Shown here in pieces: positions 1 to 8,185 of a stretch of DNA of 17,107 nucleotides. Numbering within the stretch: position 1 is the stretch's first letter; every line of letters starts with the position of its first letter. The position numbers were made by a program, and so were the translations under genes. Source of the stretch: Firmicutes bacterium UBA993 (GTDB taxonomy: Bacteria > Bacillota > Dethiobacteria > DTU022); contig DBBD01000127.1 in NCBI GenBank assembly GCA_002292015.1, positions 1 to 17,107 on the forward strand, given 5' to 3'. The notes beneath the pieces are model-generated. The model was not told the DNA's origin, did not search any database, and saw only the letters and a program-made list of their open reading frames with translations.

Positions 1-711
1 GAATCGTATCGCCAGGCGGTAAGTTTAATTGCTACATATCATTTTTCACCGACTGAAACGGCGAAAATTAATCTTCTGCGAGAAGGTAAAGATTTGTCCT
101 CTATATATGTAACCGGCAACACAGTTATAGACGCCCTAAAAACAACAGTAAAAAAAGATTATACGAGTGAACATTTGAATTGGGTTTCAAACAGCCGGCT
201 AATTGTGATAACTGCTCACAGGAGGGAAAATCTGGGTAAACCAATTTGGAATATATTTAACGCAATCAGGAGGATAATTGACGAATATCCTGATATGAAA
301 GCAATATACCCGGTTCACATGAATCCTGTGATTAGGAAAGCGGCTGAAGAAATTCTAGGGAATTGCGAACGAATCAGGATTATTGAGCCTTTGGATATAA
401 TTGATTTCCACAATATTCTTGCAAGAGCGTACATAATTCTCACAGACAGCGGTGGCATACAAGAAGAAGCGCCAAGTCTGGGCAAGCCTGTATTAGTTCT
501 GCGCAATTCTACCGAGCGACCGGAAGGAATATTGGCCGGGACACTAAAACTAGTTGGAACCGATGAAGAATCAGTATTTAACAATTTTAAACTTTTGGTA
601 GATGATAAAGATGAGTATAGAAAAATGAGCCTCGCACGCAATCCTTACGGAGACGGGTATGCGAGCAGACGGATAGTTGAAGCTTTGCTGAATATATGCC
701 CTATAAAATAG
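1..711 (+). CDS. wecB: UDP-N-acetylglucosamine 2-epimerase (non-hydrolysing), 3' part
   Basis: This enzyme interconverts UDP-GlcNAc and UDP-ManNAc in the cytoplasm to supply ManNAc for surface polysaccharides or wall teichoic acid linkage units. The frame is open from base 1 to the TAA at 711 (236 codons), so the true start lies upstream; the TTG at 94 is internal. Family signatures are visible: YHFSPTETAK followed by VTGNTVIDAL, then TAHRRENLG, and the UDP-binding segment DSGGIQEEAPSLGKP followed by RNSTERPEG. The usual length is about 370 residues, so roughly the first third is missing because of the window edge, not because the gene is broken. Its only visible neighbour is a convergent membrane glycosyltransferase, consistent with a polysaccharide region continuing to the left. 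Whether the product feeds a capsule or teichoic acid cannot be told here. The family call is secure; the symbol could equally be mnaA. Confidence 0.95.
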   Translation, partial: ESYRQAVSLIATYHFSPTETAKINLLREGKDLSSIYVTGNTVIDALKTTVKKDYTSEHLNWVSNSRLIVITAHRRENLGKPIWNIFNAIRRIIDEYPDMKAIYPVHMNPVIRKAAEEILGNCERIRIIEPLDIIDFHNILARAYIILTDSGGIQEEAPSLGKPVLVLRNSTERPEGILAGTLKLVGTDEESVFNNFKLLVDDKDEYRKMSLARNPYGDGYASRRIVEALLNICPIK

Positions 712-795
712 TGGACAGGCTATCGAGGAATAATTTACCTAACAACCTGCGAAGGCATATCTGCTTAACGCAGCAATTAAGGCATTATTCTTTAG

Positions 796-830
796 AACGA
801 GGAAACAGAGTTTAAAGCTGTCCCCTCGTT
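796..830. terminator. Stem-loop between convergent genes, possible bidirectional terminator
   Basis: AACGAGG (796-802) pairs with CCTCGTT (824-830). ACAG and CTGT can extend the stem after an AA/CC internal loop. It lies between the stop of the epimerase gene at 711 and the stop of the minus-strand glycosyltransferase at 863. No good T-tract follows on either strand, so classical intrinsic termination is uncertain. Confidence 0.4.
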
Positions 831-862
831 ATTATGAGCAATCCCGGCTGCACGTTGATTTT

Positions 863-2296
863 TTATGGTTGCTGTTCTGACAGCACCGTATGTATTTCCC
901 GGGTGCGTGGGGTTTTAATCCAAACAGTTGGCTGCTTGCGAATGGCCCTTAATAGTAGTGCCGTTGTAAATGGCAACGCGATAAACAATCCGGCAATCGG
1001 CATTACGATCAAATGTAGAATCGCAAGGTATTTTCGCCATCCGTAGGGGGCGAGAGCAACATTTATATATTTACGATATCTGTAAAATAGGTAGAATGTA
1101 AAGCCGAAGTAAAGTGGCGCCATTTTGGCTAGGGCTGATTGTATTTCTACCGGAACGTTGCGTGGATCCAACTCCCCAAACAGGGAAAATATGGAAAAAA
1201 TAAAGGGCGCTAATACCAAGGTTTGATAGAGGTACCATTGAAATTGGCCTTTCCAGAAAAGGACCTTAAGTAGTGGCGAACGGATACTCTCGGGGTATTG
1301 GGTTGCATAGCGGAACTTATCGTAGACCAGGAGGTGCCCGCTGCCCCAACGTAGGCGCTGCCTGAAATAGCCTTTATAAGTGGGTGGAGTTTGCTCTGTA
1401 CTGACTACCGGCAGGTATTCCGGCCACTCTCCGGTTTCCAGGTAAGCCCTGACGCCAAGCTCCAGATCTTCCGAGAGGCTGGTAAAATCGTAACCCCCTA
1501 ATCTTAATAGTAACTGGCGTTCAATATGCAGGTTAGTGCCGCCAAGGAAAGGCAGGTGCCGCATCAGGATGGGAAAGTACCACTCGTGGGCGAGGGCTTG
1601 GTATAAAGCGATAATTTTATTTATCGGCCTTAATTGGTAAAAATTACGGACTTGGAATACAGGCCCTTGCCATATCTTTTGGCAGCCGTTAGTAGCAACA
1701 TAACGGGCGGCAACATATAAAATGACATTTGGGTCGGGCCGGCTTTCAGCGTCAAAAAAGCTGCAGATTACACTTTCTCGATGGACATAGCCCAAGCCGA
1801 AATTGAGGGCTCTTGCTTTTGTTGAATCGACCTCTTTATTGCTACAACCACCTCCCACCCGGCCATCGAAATCATACGGGACGATAACGTGCTTTATTGC
1901 CGGCATACCAGTTTTTTTCTCAATTTCCTTTATCCTTTTTTCTACGATTAGCTGGGTAGTAGATGACCCTGTTTCCCGGCCTTTTAGTAGTTCTTTTTGA
2001 TCAGTTATGATGACTATTTCAAAATGATCTTTAGGATAATTGAGAGAGACCAGGTGATCGATGGTAGGGGCAATCACGTCTGCCTCATCCCTGGCGGGGA
2101 CAAGGATCGAAAAGAACGGCAAAGCCATTTTTTTTTCTTCTGCGTCACTCTTAAGCTGTTCAATTGATAGATTAACAGTTTTTCGCCAATACTTATATCT
2201 TGCATATATTCCCCAAAAGATGTAACGGAAAAAAAGAAATGTAACTAAAAACGTAAATGTCAAACTAGTCAAATACAATAAATCGGGCATTTCCAC
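863..2296 (-). CDS. Membrane family 2 glycosyltransferase (processive type)
   Basis: This is a predicted inner-membrane GT-A glycosyltransferase that would transfer sugar from a nucleotide-sugar donor to a growing or lipid-linked glycan. Residues 8-30 form an N-terminal membrane segment. The GT2 domain starts at FFSILVPARDEADV (about 61-74), with the acid pair DAE at 182-184 (DxD position), SED at 275-277 and QRLRW at 313-317, the Q-x-x-R-W signature of cellulose/hyaluronan-synthase-like enzymes. Hydrophobic segments near 345-372, 389-408 and 424-450 follow. The start is GTG at 2296, because AGGAG lies 12 bases upstream; ATG at 2290 is the alternative. The gene faces the epimerase gene and has its own upstream region, so it is not in that operon. 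Donor and product are unknown. A 30-residue insert near 100-130 separates the usual nucleotide-binding strands. Confidence 0.88.
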   Translation of the reverse strand: MEMPDLLYLTSLTFTFLVTFLFFRYIFWGIYARYKYWRKTVNLSIEQLKSDAEEKKMALPFFSILVPARDEADVIAPTIDHLVSLNYPKDHFEIVIITDQKELLKGRETGSSTTQLIVEKRIKEIEKKTGMPAIKHVIVPYDFDGRVGGGCSNKEVDSTKARALNFGLGYVHRESVICSFFDAESRPDPNVILYVAARYVATNGCQKIWQGPVFQVRNFYQLRPINKIIALYQALAHEWYFPILMRHLPFLGGTNLHIERQLLLRLGGYDFTSLSEDLELGVRAYLETGEWPEYLPVVSTEQTPPTYKGYFRQRLRWGSGHLLVYDKFRYATQYPESIRSPLLKVLFWKGQFQWYLYQTLVLAPFIFSIFSLFGELDPRNVPVEIQSALAKMAPLYFGFTFYLFYRYRKYINVALAPYGWRKYLAILHLIVMPIAGLFIALPFTTALLLRAIRKQPTVWIKTPRTREIHTVLSEQQP

Positions 2297-2712
2297 GGTT
2301 GAACGACTCTCCTGTTAGTATAAAGTTATTCTCTTGTTTGGTTAAAGTTTTAATCACGTTTAAACCCATTAATACTTGCAAAACAGCGTATTTTGGATTA
2401 GTTAAAATGCCCGGAATAGCTGTTCCGAAGCATATAATAGCACTTCACAATTCTTTTGCATATTGTTTGTTAGAAATAATTTACACAGCGTTATCATCTG
2501 GGGATGCTGGGTTAATGCTCGTAGAGATTTTAGCTTTTTAAGAGAATAGGTGGCATAGTAATGAGCAGGCAGGGAAAAATTCCGTAGTACGGGGATTTTG
2601 CTAATCCGGGGAGTTTCGAAGTTCAGGTAGAAAAAAGTGGCGCTACCCTGTGTAAAAAAACACATTAACCCTTTATTTACGAAAATTGCCGAATCCGCGA
2701 AGTCACTTAAGC
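2297..2712. other. Non-coding stretch between glycosyltransferase and tRNA-Arg
   Basis: I see no convincing gene here. On the minus strand, GGTTAA/AGTATA (read as TTAACC at 2345-2340 and TATACT at 2322-2317, 17-bp spacing) resembles a sigma-A promoter for the glycosyltransferase. Its predicted start would fall inside the ribosome binding site, so it is doubtful. A TGTG-A/T-CACA mini-hairpin near 2650-2665 contains an A7 run, and I found no clear terminator for the tRNA. Confidence 0.4.
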
Positions 2713-2788
2713 TGGTGCGCCTGGCAGGATTCGAACCTGCGGCACACGGATTAGGAATCCGTTGCTCTATCCCCTGAGCTACAGGCGC
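2713..2788 (-). tRNA. tRNA-Arg (anticodon CCU)
   Basis: A full 76-nt cloverleaf reads on the minus strand. The acceptor stem is GCGCCTG/CAGGCGC, the D-arm contains AGCTCAGGGGATAGAGC, the anticodon stem is ACGGA/TCCGT around loop TTCCTAA (CCT at positions 34-36, window 2755-2753), and the T-arm is GCAGG-TTCGAAT-CCTGC. The discriminator is A and the 3' CCA is encoded (2715-2713). It decodes AGG. It is a single tRNA gene with no neighbouring tRNA. Confidence 0.97.
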
Positions 2789-2807
2789 ACATTCGTTGGC
2801 GTACCGT

Positions 2808-2836
2808 ATTATAACTGCAATTAATGACATAGGCAA
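2808..2836 (-). promoter_or_regulatory. Sigma-A-type promoter of tRNA-Arg
   Basis: On the minus strand TTGCCT (2836-2831) is separated by exactly 17 bp from a perfect TATAAT (2813-2808). The predicted start near 2801 leaves a leader of about 12 nt before the mature tRNA 5' end at 2788. This placement is typical of a tRNA promoter. Confidence 0.75.
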
Positions 2837-2840
2837 TAGC

Positions 2841-2926
2841 AGTAGTCCTTGCTTGTGGTTGCTTGTAGTAGTATTCCTTGCTTGCATTCTTCTTGCCCTC
2901 TTGCATTCTGCCCCTGCTTGCATTCT
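2841..2926. repeat. Degenerate short tandem repeat patch (CTTGCATTCT / TTGCTTG)
   Basis: CTTGCATTCT occurs three times (2881-2890, 2900-2909, 2917-2926) at 17-19 bp spacing. It is preceded by TTGCTTGT at 2849-2856 and 2859-2866 and further TTGCTTG variants. The plus strand is T/C/G-biased with few A. The reading frames crossing it show no family resemblance or ribosome binding site, so I treat it as non-coding. Confidence 0.7.
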
Positions 2927-3114
2927 TATTTTTTGGTGATATGATTATCAAAATGGATTAATGTTTGCTGCTCTTCATATGCTGCGTCAGGTTTTAGCTG
3001 ATTGCTGATTAATTGTATCGGCACGGTACAGTTATAATTAATGACCGCGATAACAACGCCGACTGAACATGTAATCTACCAGCTGCCGGAGGACATCACA
3101 GGGGAGTGTTGACT

Positions 3115-4887
3115 ATGAAGAAGATCATTCTGATTGAACCGCAATCGCAAGAAGATCATGTCTACAAGCATGTTCGTATGCCGCGCCTTGGTCTGCCCAT
3201 ACTAGGCACTCAGCTCCGGGAAGCAGGATACGATGTGCAGATATTTATGGGTACCGGCGGTTCTTTGCCTTGGAAGAAAATTCTTCAGGCCGATCTCGTC
3301 GGTGTTTCCACTACCACCGCTACCTGCCGCGAAGCTTACCAGATTGCCGGCAAATTAAGAACTCATCGAATCCCGGTTGTCATCGGCGGGATGCATGCTA
3401 CCTTCATGCCTAATGAAGCATTGCTGTTTGCCGATTATATAATCCGGGGGGAGGCTGAATACAGTTTCCTGCCCCTAGTTCGCGCTATCGAATCAGGTAT
3501 AATTCCTGAAAATATTCCCGGGGTATCATACTGGCTGGATAATAAACAACGGCACAACAAACTGTTGAAAACACGTGTCGATATGGATGTTTTGCCCATC
3601 CCCGATCTTTCATTGCTTGATAAATCATCATCTCTGCTCAGTATCCCGGTGATGACCTCGCGAGGTTGTCCCTACAACTGTACATTTTGCTGTGTGACAG
3701 AAGTCTTTGGCCGACGCTACCGGCACCGCTCTACGGCAAGCATCCTGGAAGAGCTGGAACGTTATCGGGGTAAAAATGTTTTTTTCTGTGACGACAACTT
3801 CGCTGCAAAACCCGAGCTAACCAAGGAGTTACTGCGCGGGATGCTCGATAATGATATTAAACTGAAGGGTTGGGGCGCCCAGGTTCGGGTGGATGTTGCC
3901 CGCGATGACGAGCTTCTGTTGCTGATGAAGCGTGCGGGCTGCGCCATAGTCTATATCGGATTTGAATCAATTAATCCCGCCACGCTTGAAAAATATAACA
4001 AGCAACAGACAGTAGCCGATATCGAAGAGGCGATCCGCCGGTTTCACGATTACCGCATCAGGATCCACGGCATGTTTGTCTTCGGCGCTGATACAGATAC
4101 CGTTGAAACAATTAGGCAAACAGCCCGGTTTGCCCATCAAGCCAGGATCGATAGTATTCAGTTCATGGTTCTTACCCCCTTTCCGAATACGCCCCTTTAC
4201 GATAGGCTTGAATCCGAAGGACGGATTCTAACCCACGACTGGTCTTTATATGATGGCCATCATACCGTATTCAAGCCGGCCCTGTTAGCGCCCGAGGTCC
4301 TGCAATTTGAGACTGTCAAAGCGATGAAAAGTTTTTACTCTTTGAAGAACATTTTGCAGAATCTGACCCTGACCGGTTTTGGTTCAGTCATTCACCGGGC
4401 TATTGGTTGGGCGCTGATCCGTCATTTTGAACGTCGTAACCGCTGGTATGGCAGTCTCCTTGAGCATTATAAGCAGGCAGATCCATACCCTGTACCCCTG
4501 CTCTATCGCCGGCTAAAAGTTACCGGTAGTAAAAAACAGCAGGCAGTTGCTGGGCAGCTTAAGATTTTGCTTACCGAACAAAAGGGGATATTACACTTAA
4601 AACTGAGAGGGCTAGCTGACAGGTTGCATATTAAAGAACTGAAAATTTTATTGAAGGAGCTGTCAACCGGGCAGCATAGCCAGTTGAACGTAAATATTGA
4701 GGGCCTGCATTTTGTTTCCGATCAAGCGGCGCTTAATTTCAGCATCTTTCTTAACCAACTCGGAGCCCGGATACACCGTCTGCAGGTTGTAACGACTGCT
4801 GAAAAGCATGCCCGCTACTTCCTCAGCGCAGGCACGAAAAAGCGTCGGCAATTGCCGCACTTTGAGCTTTTAATTAATAGAACATAA
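3115..4887 (+). CDS. B12-binding radical SAM protein with C-terminal STAS-like domain
   Basis: This is a predicted cobalamin-dependent radical SAM enzyme of 590 residues, of the broad class that includes methylases and ring-forming enzymes. Residues 1-150 resemble the B12-binding Rossmann domain (GLPILGTQLREAGYDVQIF, then DLVGVSTTTAT and VVIGGMHATFMPNEAL). The radical SAM core carries RGCPYNCTFC with cluster cysteines C185, C189 and C192 (C-x3-C-x2-C). A helical linker follows, and residues about 487-575 look like a STAS fold: GILHLKLRGLADRL, a helix, LNVNIEGLHFVSDQAALNF, a helix and LQVV. The start is ATG at 3115, since GGGGAG sits 9 bases upstream; the in-frame GTG at 3106 overlaps that site. 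It appears monocistronic. The substrate is unknown. Enzyme class is confident; the STAS reading comes from pattern only. Confidence 0.9.
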   Translation: MKKIILIEPQSQEDHVYKHVRMPRLGLPILGTQLREAGYDVQIFMGTGGSLPWKKILQADLVGVSTTTATCREAYQIAGKLRTHRIPVVIGGMHATFMPNEALLFADYIIRGEAEYSFLPLVRAIESGIIPENIPGVSYWLDNKQRHNKLLKTRVDMDVLPIPDLSLLDKSSSLLSIPVMTSRGCPYNCTFCCVTEVFGRRYRHRSTASILEELERYRGKNVFFCDDNFAAKPELTKELLRGMLDNDIKLKGWGAQVRVDVARDDELLLLMKRAGCAIVYIGFESINPATLEKYNKQQTVADIEEAIRRFHDYRIRIHGMFVFGADTDTVETIRQTARFAHQARIDSIQFMVLTPFPNTPLYDRLESEGRILTHDWSLYDGHHTVFKPALLAPEVLQFETVKAMKSFYSLKNILQNLTLTGFGSVIHRAIGWALIRHFERRNRWYGSLLEHYKQADPYPVPLLYRRLKVTGSKKQQAVAGQLKILLTEQKGILHLKLRGLADRLHIKELKILLKELSTGQHSQLNVNIEGLHFVSDQAALNFSIFLNQLGARIHRLQVVTTAEKHARYFLSAGTKKRRQLPHFELLINRT

Positions 4888-5362
4888 AACCACCGGTGTT
4901 ATCTGTAGGAGCGTTGTTCTTGTTTATTGAGGACTTTTTGCTTTCAGTATCAATAGCCACGTACCGGGATGACAGTGTAGGTAATTGTGCAGTTTGCCAA
5001 TCGGTTGTATGGTAATTATCATACTATCAAGAGCAATATGAAATATGAAGTGTTTTTGGCAATATCGCCTCCAGGATGTTTAATGTTCATTATAATTGAT
5101 TGGCTATCGCTTTTGAATGTTGACGGAAAGGGTATCTGGAAAAAGATGCTGGGCAGATCTGAGCTTTAGCTTTAGTCTTAACCCATAATCTGCCCCATAT
5201 GCCCCGGAGTTAAAGATTGCCAAAAAAATACGCGAATCACTCGTTTTCAGTCTGATGTTAAATCGCGGTGCAGTTGCTAATTGTCTCCCTAAGGAATTGG
5301 TATGAATTAACAATCGCAGAGGTAATATTACTAGTGTTGCCGGTAAAGGAAACAGTGAAATA
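4888..5362. other. 475-bp intergenic region before SNF2 gene
   Basis: I see no convincing gene. A near-palindrome GTATGGTAATTATCATAC at 5007-5024 (one mismatched pair) resembles an operator half-site pair. GGGCAGAT (5151-5158) and ATCTGCCC (5188-5195) form an 8-bp inverted repeat around a 29-nt spacer containing GCTTTAGCTTTAG. A 60-codon frame at 4987-5169 has no ribosome binding site and crosses these structures. No riboswitch class is recognisable and no good -35/-10 pair was found. Confidence 0.4.
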
Positions 5363-8119
5363 ATGAGTTTTGAGTTAGCGCTAACTCCCGCCGGGCAGCT
5401 GCGCCTCACCACAGGATATCTTGCCGGACAATCGGCCGTGAATACTTTATCCGGGCGCTGGGAGCAAAAAATTGCTGCTGCTTTTATAGCTTCATCAGAA
5501 GCAGGCTGCTTCAGGCTGGCAGCTTTAAATCCGGAACAGCCCCTTTCGGTGTCAGCACTTTTTTGGAGAGATTTTGGTCGGCGTTTTTTAACGGAACTCT
5601 GCCGGCTCCCCGATTTTTGTAAAGAAGAATATCAGTCAGTTGAACCGCCTCATGAGGCGGAGCTGGAGATGCTTGCCCTTACCGCCCCACCGATGCACGG
5701 TGCGGAATACCTAAGTGGAGCCTTGCTGCATGATTTGTGGGCCAAACTTGACCGGTGGGTGCAAAGCGAAGTTGCTGCTGCAAACAGCAGCCGGGGCGAG
5801 TGGCTTAAGGTTAACGCTCCTTTGTGGCATCAGGTTGGACGGGTTAGCTTTCACCTGGCTGAGAACAAAGGTGATTCTGAATGTCCCTTTGCTTTTGTGG
5901 CAACTTATGCCCCTTTGATCTCTTCAGGTGGTAGGGTACAATATCAGGCTTTGGGCGAGGCGCTCAGGGAGTACGCCGGAGAACATAATAAAAAAGCTCT
6001 GATCAAACTTCTTACCCCGGTTTACCGGGCATCAGCGGCCAGCGACTTTATTCGCGATCTGGTTGATTCGGGCGATATTTTTCATCCTCTTTTCTGGTCT
6101 TCCAGCGAGGCTTACAGTTTTCTCAAGGATGCCAGTCTCTTCGAAGAATGTGGAATCCTGGTTCGCATTCCGGATTGGTGGCGGAAAAGGCCCCGACCCA
6201 GGGTGGCTATAACAATCGGAGAGCAAGCGGTAAGTCGCTTTGGGGCCGAAACCCTGCTTGACTTTAGCGTTGATTTGGCACTTGACAACGATCGGTTGAC
6301 CCCGGAAGAAGTCATGGAGCTGATGCAGGTCCAAGAGGGGCTGGTATATCTTAAGGGTCAGTGGGTAGAAGTGGATCGCGAAAAGCTTGCGGTTGTCCTT
6401 GATCACTGGAAGCAGATCGAAAAAGGCGCAGCAGGTGGAAAAATGCCACTTATCGAAGCGATGCGGCTGATGGCTGGAGCTCCACCCGACCTGGTTTTGG
6501 AAAGTGTTACTGAAGATGATAACCGCCAGTGGATCTACGTTAATGCCGGTTCATGGTTTTCAGGGGTTCTCAGTGAATTGCGAGCAGCCAGAGAGCTTCC
6601 CTTTAGTGGCCACAGCCAATTAATTGGCACTTTGCGCCCGTATCAGGAAGAAGGATTAAATTGGCTGTATTTGCTTTCCAGTCTCGGTCTCGGAGCCTGT
6701 CTTGCCGATGATATGGGTCTGGGTAAAACGATCCAGGTTATAGCCCTGCTTTTAGCTCTGAAAATGGGCGGGCCTAAGATGCAGCTAAACGATAAGTCTG
6801 TGTTCACAGCACCCGGTGACCAGGGCGGCGAACCTTCACTGGTTGTTTTGCCGGCTTCGCTTCTCTCCAACTGGAAAGCTGAGCTGCGCCGTTTTGCCCC
6901 ATCCCTTGAAGCCCTGTTCCTGCATCCATCTGAGATGAACCGTGAAGAAATTGAAGCTGTAGCCGTTAATCCAAAAGATCGGCTGGTTGATGTTGATCTG
7001 GTGCTGACCACTTATGGCATGCTAATGCGGAATGAATGGTTGCACGGGTTGTCCTGGCGTTTGGTTATTCTTGACGAGGCTCAGGCGATTAAAAACCCTT
7101 CTTCGCAGCAGACCAGGGCGGTAAAAAAACTAGAGGCGCGAGCGCGTATTGCTCTAACCGGAACACCGCTGGAGAACCGCATTGGCGATTTGTGGTCGCT
7201 ATTCGATTTTCTTTGTCCCGGACTTCTGGGTTCGCAAAGGAGATTTAAAACGTTTGTAAAAAATCTGGAAGTAAATACAAGTGATCGGTACGCTCCCTTA
7301 CGGAACCTGGTCAGCCCCTATATTTTGCGCAGAATGAAGAGTGATAAAAAAATTATTGCCGATCTGCCCGATAAAACGGAAATGAAGGTTTACTGCGGCC
7401 TGGCCCGCGAGCAGGCCGCTCTCTATGCCCGTACTGTTGATGAGATGGAAAAAGCCTTAATGGAAACAAATGGGATTAAACGTCGGGGTTTGGTGCTTGC
7501 GTACCTGATGCGGTTTAAACAGATCTGCAATCATCCTGGCCAGGTTACGGGCAGCGGGACCTATGATCAGAGGGCCAGCGGCAAGTTTAGGCGTCTCAGG
7601 GAAATTTGTGAAGAAATTACGTCCCGCCAAGAGAAAGCCCTGATCTTTACTCAGTTTCGGGAGATGACTGAACCGATTGCCGCCTTCCTGGAAGCGGTCT
7701 TTGGCCGAAGCGGATTAGTTTTGCACGGCGGTACCGCCGTTAAAAAGAGACGTTCACTCATTGATCTGTTTGAAGCTGTCAATGGGCCGCCTTTTTTTGT
7801 GCTGTCTCTTAAGGCCGGGGGCACAGGGCTTAATCTGACTGCCGCATCGCATGTGATCCACTTCGATCGCTGGTGGAATCCGGCAGTTGAAAACCAAGCT
7901 ACTGACCGAGCCTACCGCATCGGTCAACAGAAGAATGTTTTAGTGCATAAATTTGTGTGCCGGGGGACGATTGAGGAAAAAATCGATCAACTGATCGACG
8001 ACAAAAAGCAGCTAGCAGTGGATATCCTGGCGGTTGGAACTGAGAACTTGCTGACCGAAATGGATGATCGGGAATTAATTAACCTGGTCTCCCTTGACCT
8101 GGAGCGGGCTTCTCTTTGA
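5363..8119 (+). CDS. SNF2-family DEAD/DEAH-like helicase/translocase
   Basis: This 918-residue superfamily 2 ATPase of the SNF2 group is expected to translocate on double-stranded nucleic acid and remodel bound proteins. About the first 400 residues match no motif I can name; their position fits the SNF2-associated N-terminal domain of bacterial homologues. The motor follows: motif I DDMGLGKT (449-456, K455), motif Ia LVVLPASLLSNW, motif II DEAQ (571-574), motif III LTGTPLENR, then the C-terminal RecA lobe with ALIFTQFREM, VLHGGTA, LKAGGTGLNLTAA and motif VI QATDRAYRIGQ (845-855, R849 and R852). All catalytic motifs are intact. ATG at 5363 follows AAAGGA at 12 bases. A SWIM zinc-finger gene starts 66 bp after its stop, so the two are probably one operon. 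A role in repair, RNA-polymerase recycling or defence cannot be told apart from sequence. Confidence 0.95.
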   Translation: MSFELALTPAGQLRLTTGYLAGQSAVNTLSGRWEQKIAAAFIASSEAGCFRLAALNPEQPLSVSALFWRDFGRRFLTELCRLPDFCKEEYQSVEPPHEAELEMLALTAPPMHGAEYLSGALLHDLWAKLDRWVQSEVAAANSSRGEWLKVNAPLWHQVGRVSFHLAENKGDSECPFAFVATYAPLISSGGRVQYQALGEALREYAGEHNKKALIKLLTPVYRASAASDFIRDLVDSGDIFHPLFWSSSEAYSFLKDASLFEECGILVRIPDWWRKRPRPRVAITIGEQAVSRFGAETLLDFSVDLALDNDRLTPEEVMELMQVQEGLVYLKGQWVEVDREKLAVVLDHWKQIEKGAAGGKMPLIEAMRLMAGAPPDLVLESVTEDDNRQWIYVNAGSWFSGVLSELRAARELPFSGHSQLIGTLRPYQEEGLNWLYLLSSLGLGACLADDMGLGKTIQVIALLLALKMGGPKMQLNDKSVFTAPGDQGGEPSLVVLPASLLSNWKAELRRFAPSLEALFLHPSEMNREEIEAVAVNPKDRLVDVDLVLTTYGMLMRNEWLHGLSWRLVILDEAQAIKNPSSQQTRAVKKLEARARIALTGTPLENRIGDLWSLFDFLCPGLLGSQRRFKTFVKNLEVNTSDRYAPLRNLVSPYILRRMKSDKKIIADLPDKTEMKVYCGLAREQAALYARTVDEMEKALMETNGIKRRGLVLAYLMRFKQICNHPGQVTGSGTYDQRASGKFRRLREICEEITSRQEKALIFTQFREMTEPIAAFLEAVFGRSGLVLHGGTAVKKRRSLIDLFEAVNGPPFFVLSLKAGGTGLNLTAASHVIHFDRWWNPAVENQATDRAYRIGQQKNVLVHKFVCRGTIEEKIDQLIDDKKQLAVDILAVGTENLLTEMDDRELINLVSLDLERASL

Positions 8120-8185
8120 TTTCAGACTGGTTAAAATTAGCAATGGAAGATAGATTTAAGGTGCCTGGGAAGGGGGAGGGGGAAA

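Larger units (their letters stand above)
2789..3114. other. Intergenic region between tRNA-Arg and radical SAM gene
   Basis: This divergent region holds the tRNA promoter, the CTTGCATTCT repeat patch and a TATAAT hexamer on the plus strand at 3033-3038 that could be the -10 of the radical SAM gene. The best -35 (TTAATT, 18-bp spacing) is poor, so that promoter is weakly supported. The stretch from 2927 to 3030 shows nothing recognisable. Confidence 0.4.

Noticed and set aside
2299..2541. 80-codon plus-strand frame between the glycosyltransferase and tRNA-Arg
   Set aside because: It begins right at the minus-strand gene start, lacks a ribosome binding site, and its composition is not protein-like.
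2402..2923. 173-codon minus-strand frame running through the tRNA gene
   Set aside because: It overlaps the complete tRNA-Arg and the low-complexity repeat patch, so it is an accidental open frame.
2808..3038. Inverted pair of 10-mers CAGTTATAAT near 2808-2817 and 3029-3038
   Set aside because: Both contain TATAAT promoter-like hexamers. The match is short and its extension is poor, so chance or shared promoter sequence explains it.
4987..5169. 60-codon plus-strand frame in the gap before the SNF2 gene
   Set aside because: It has no ribosome binding site and no recognisable motif, and it spans a palindrome and one arm of an inverted repeat.
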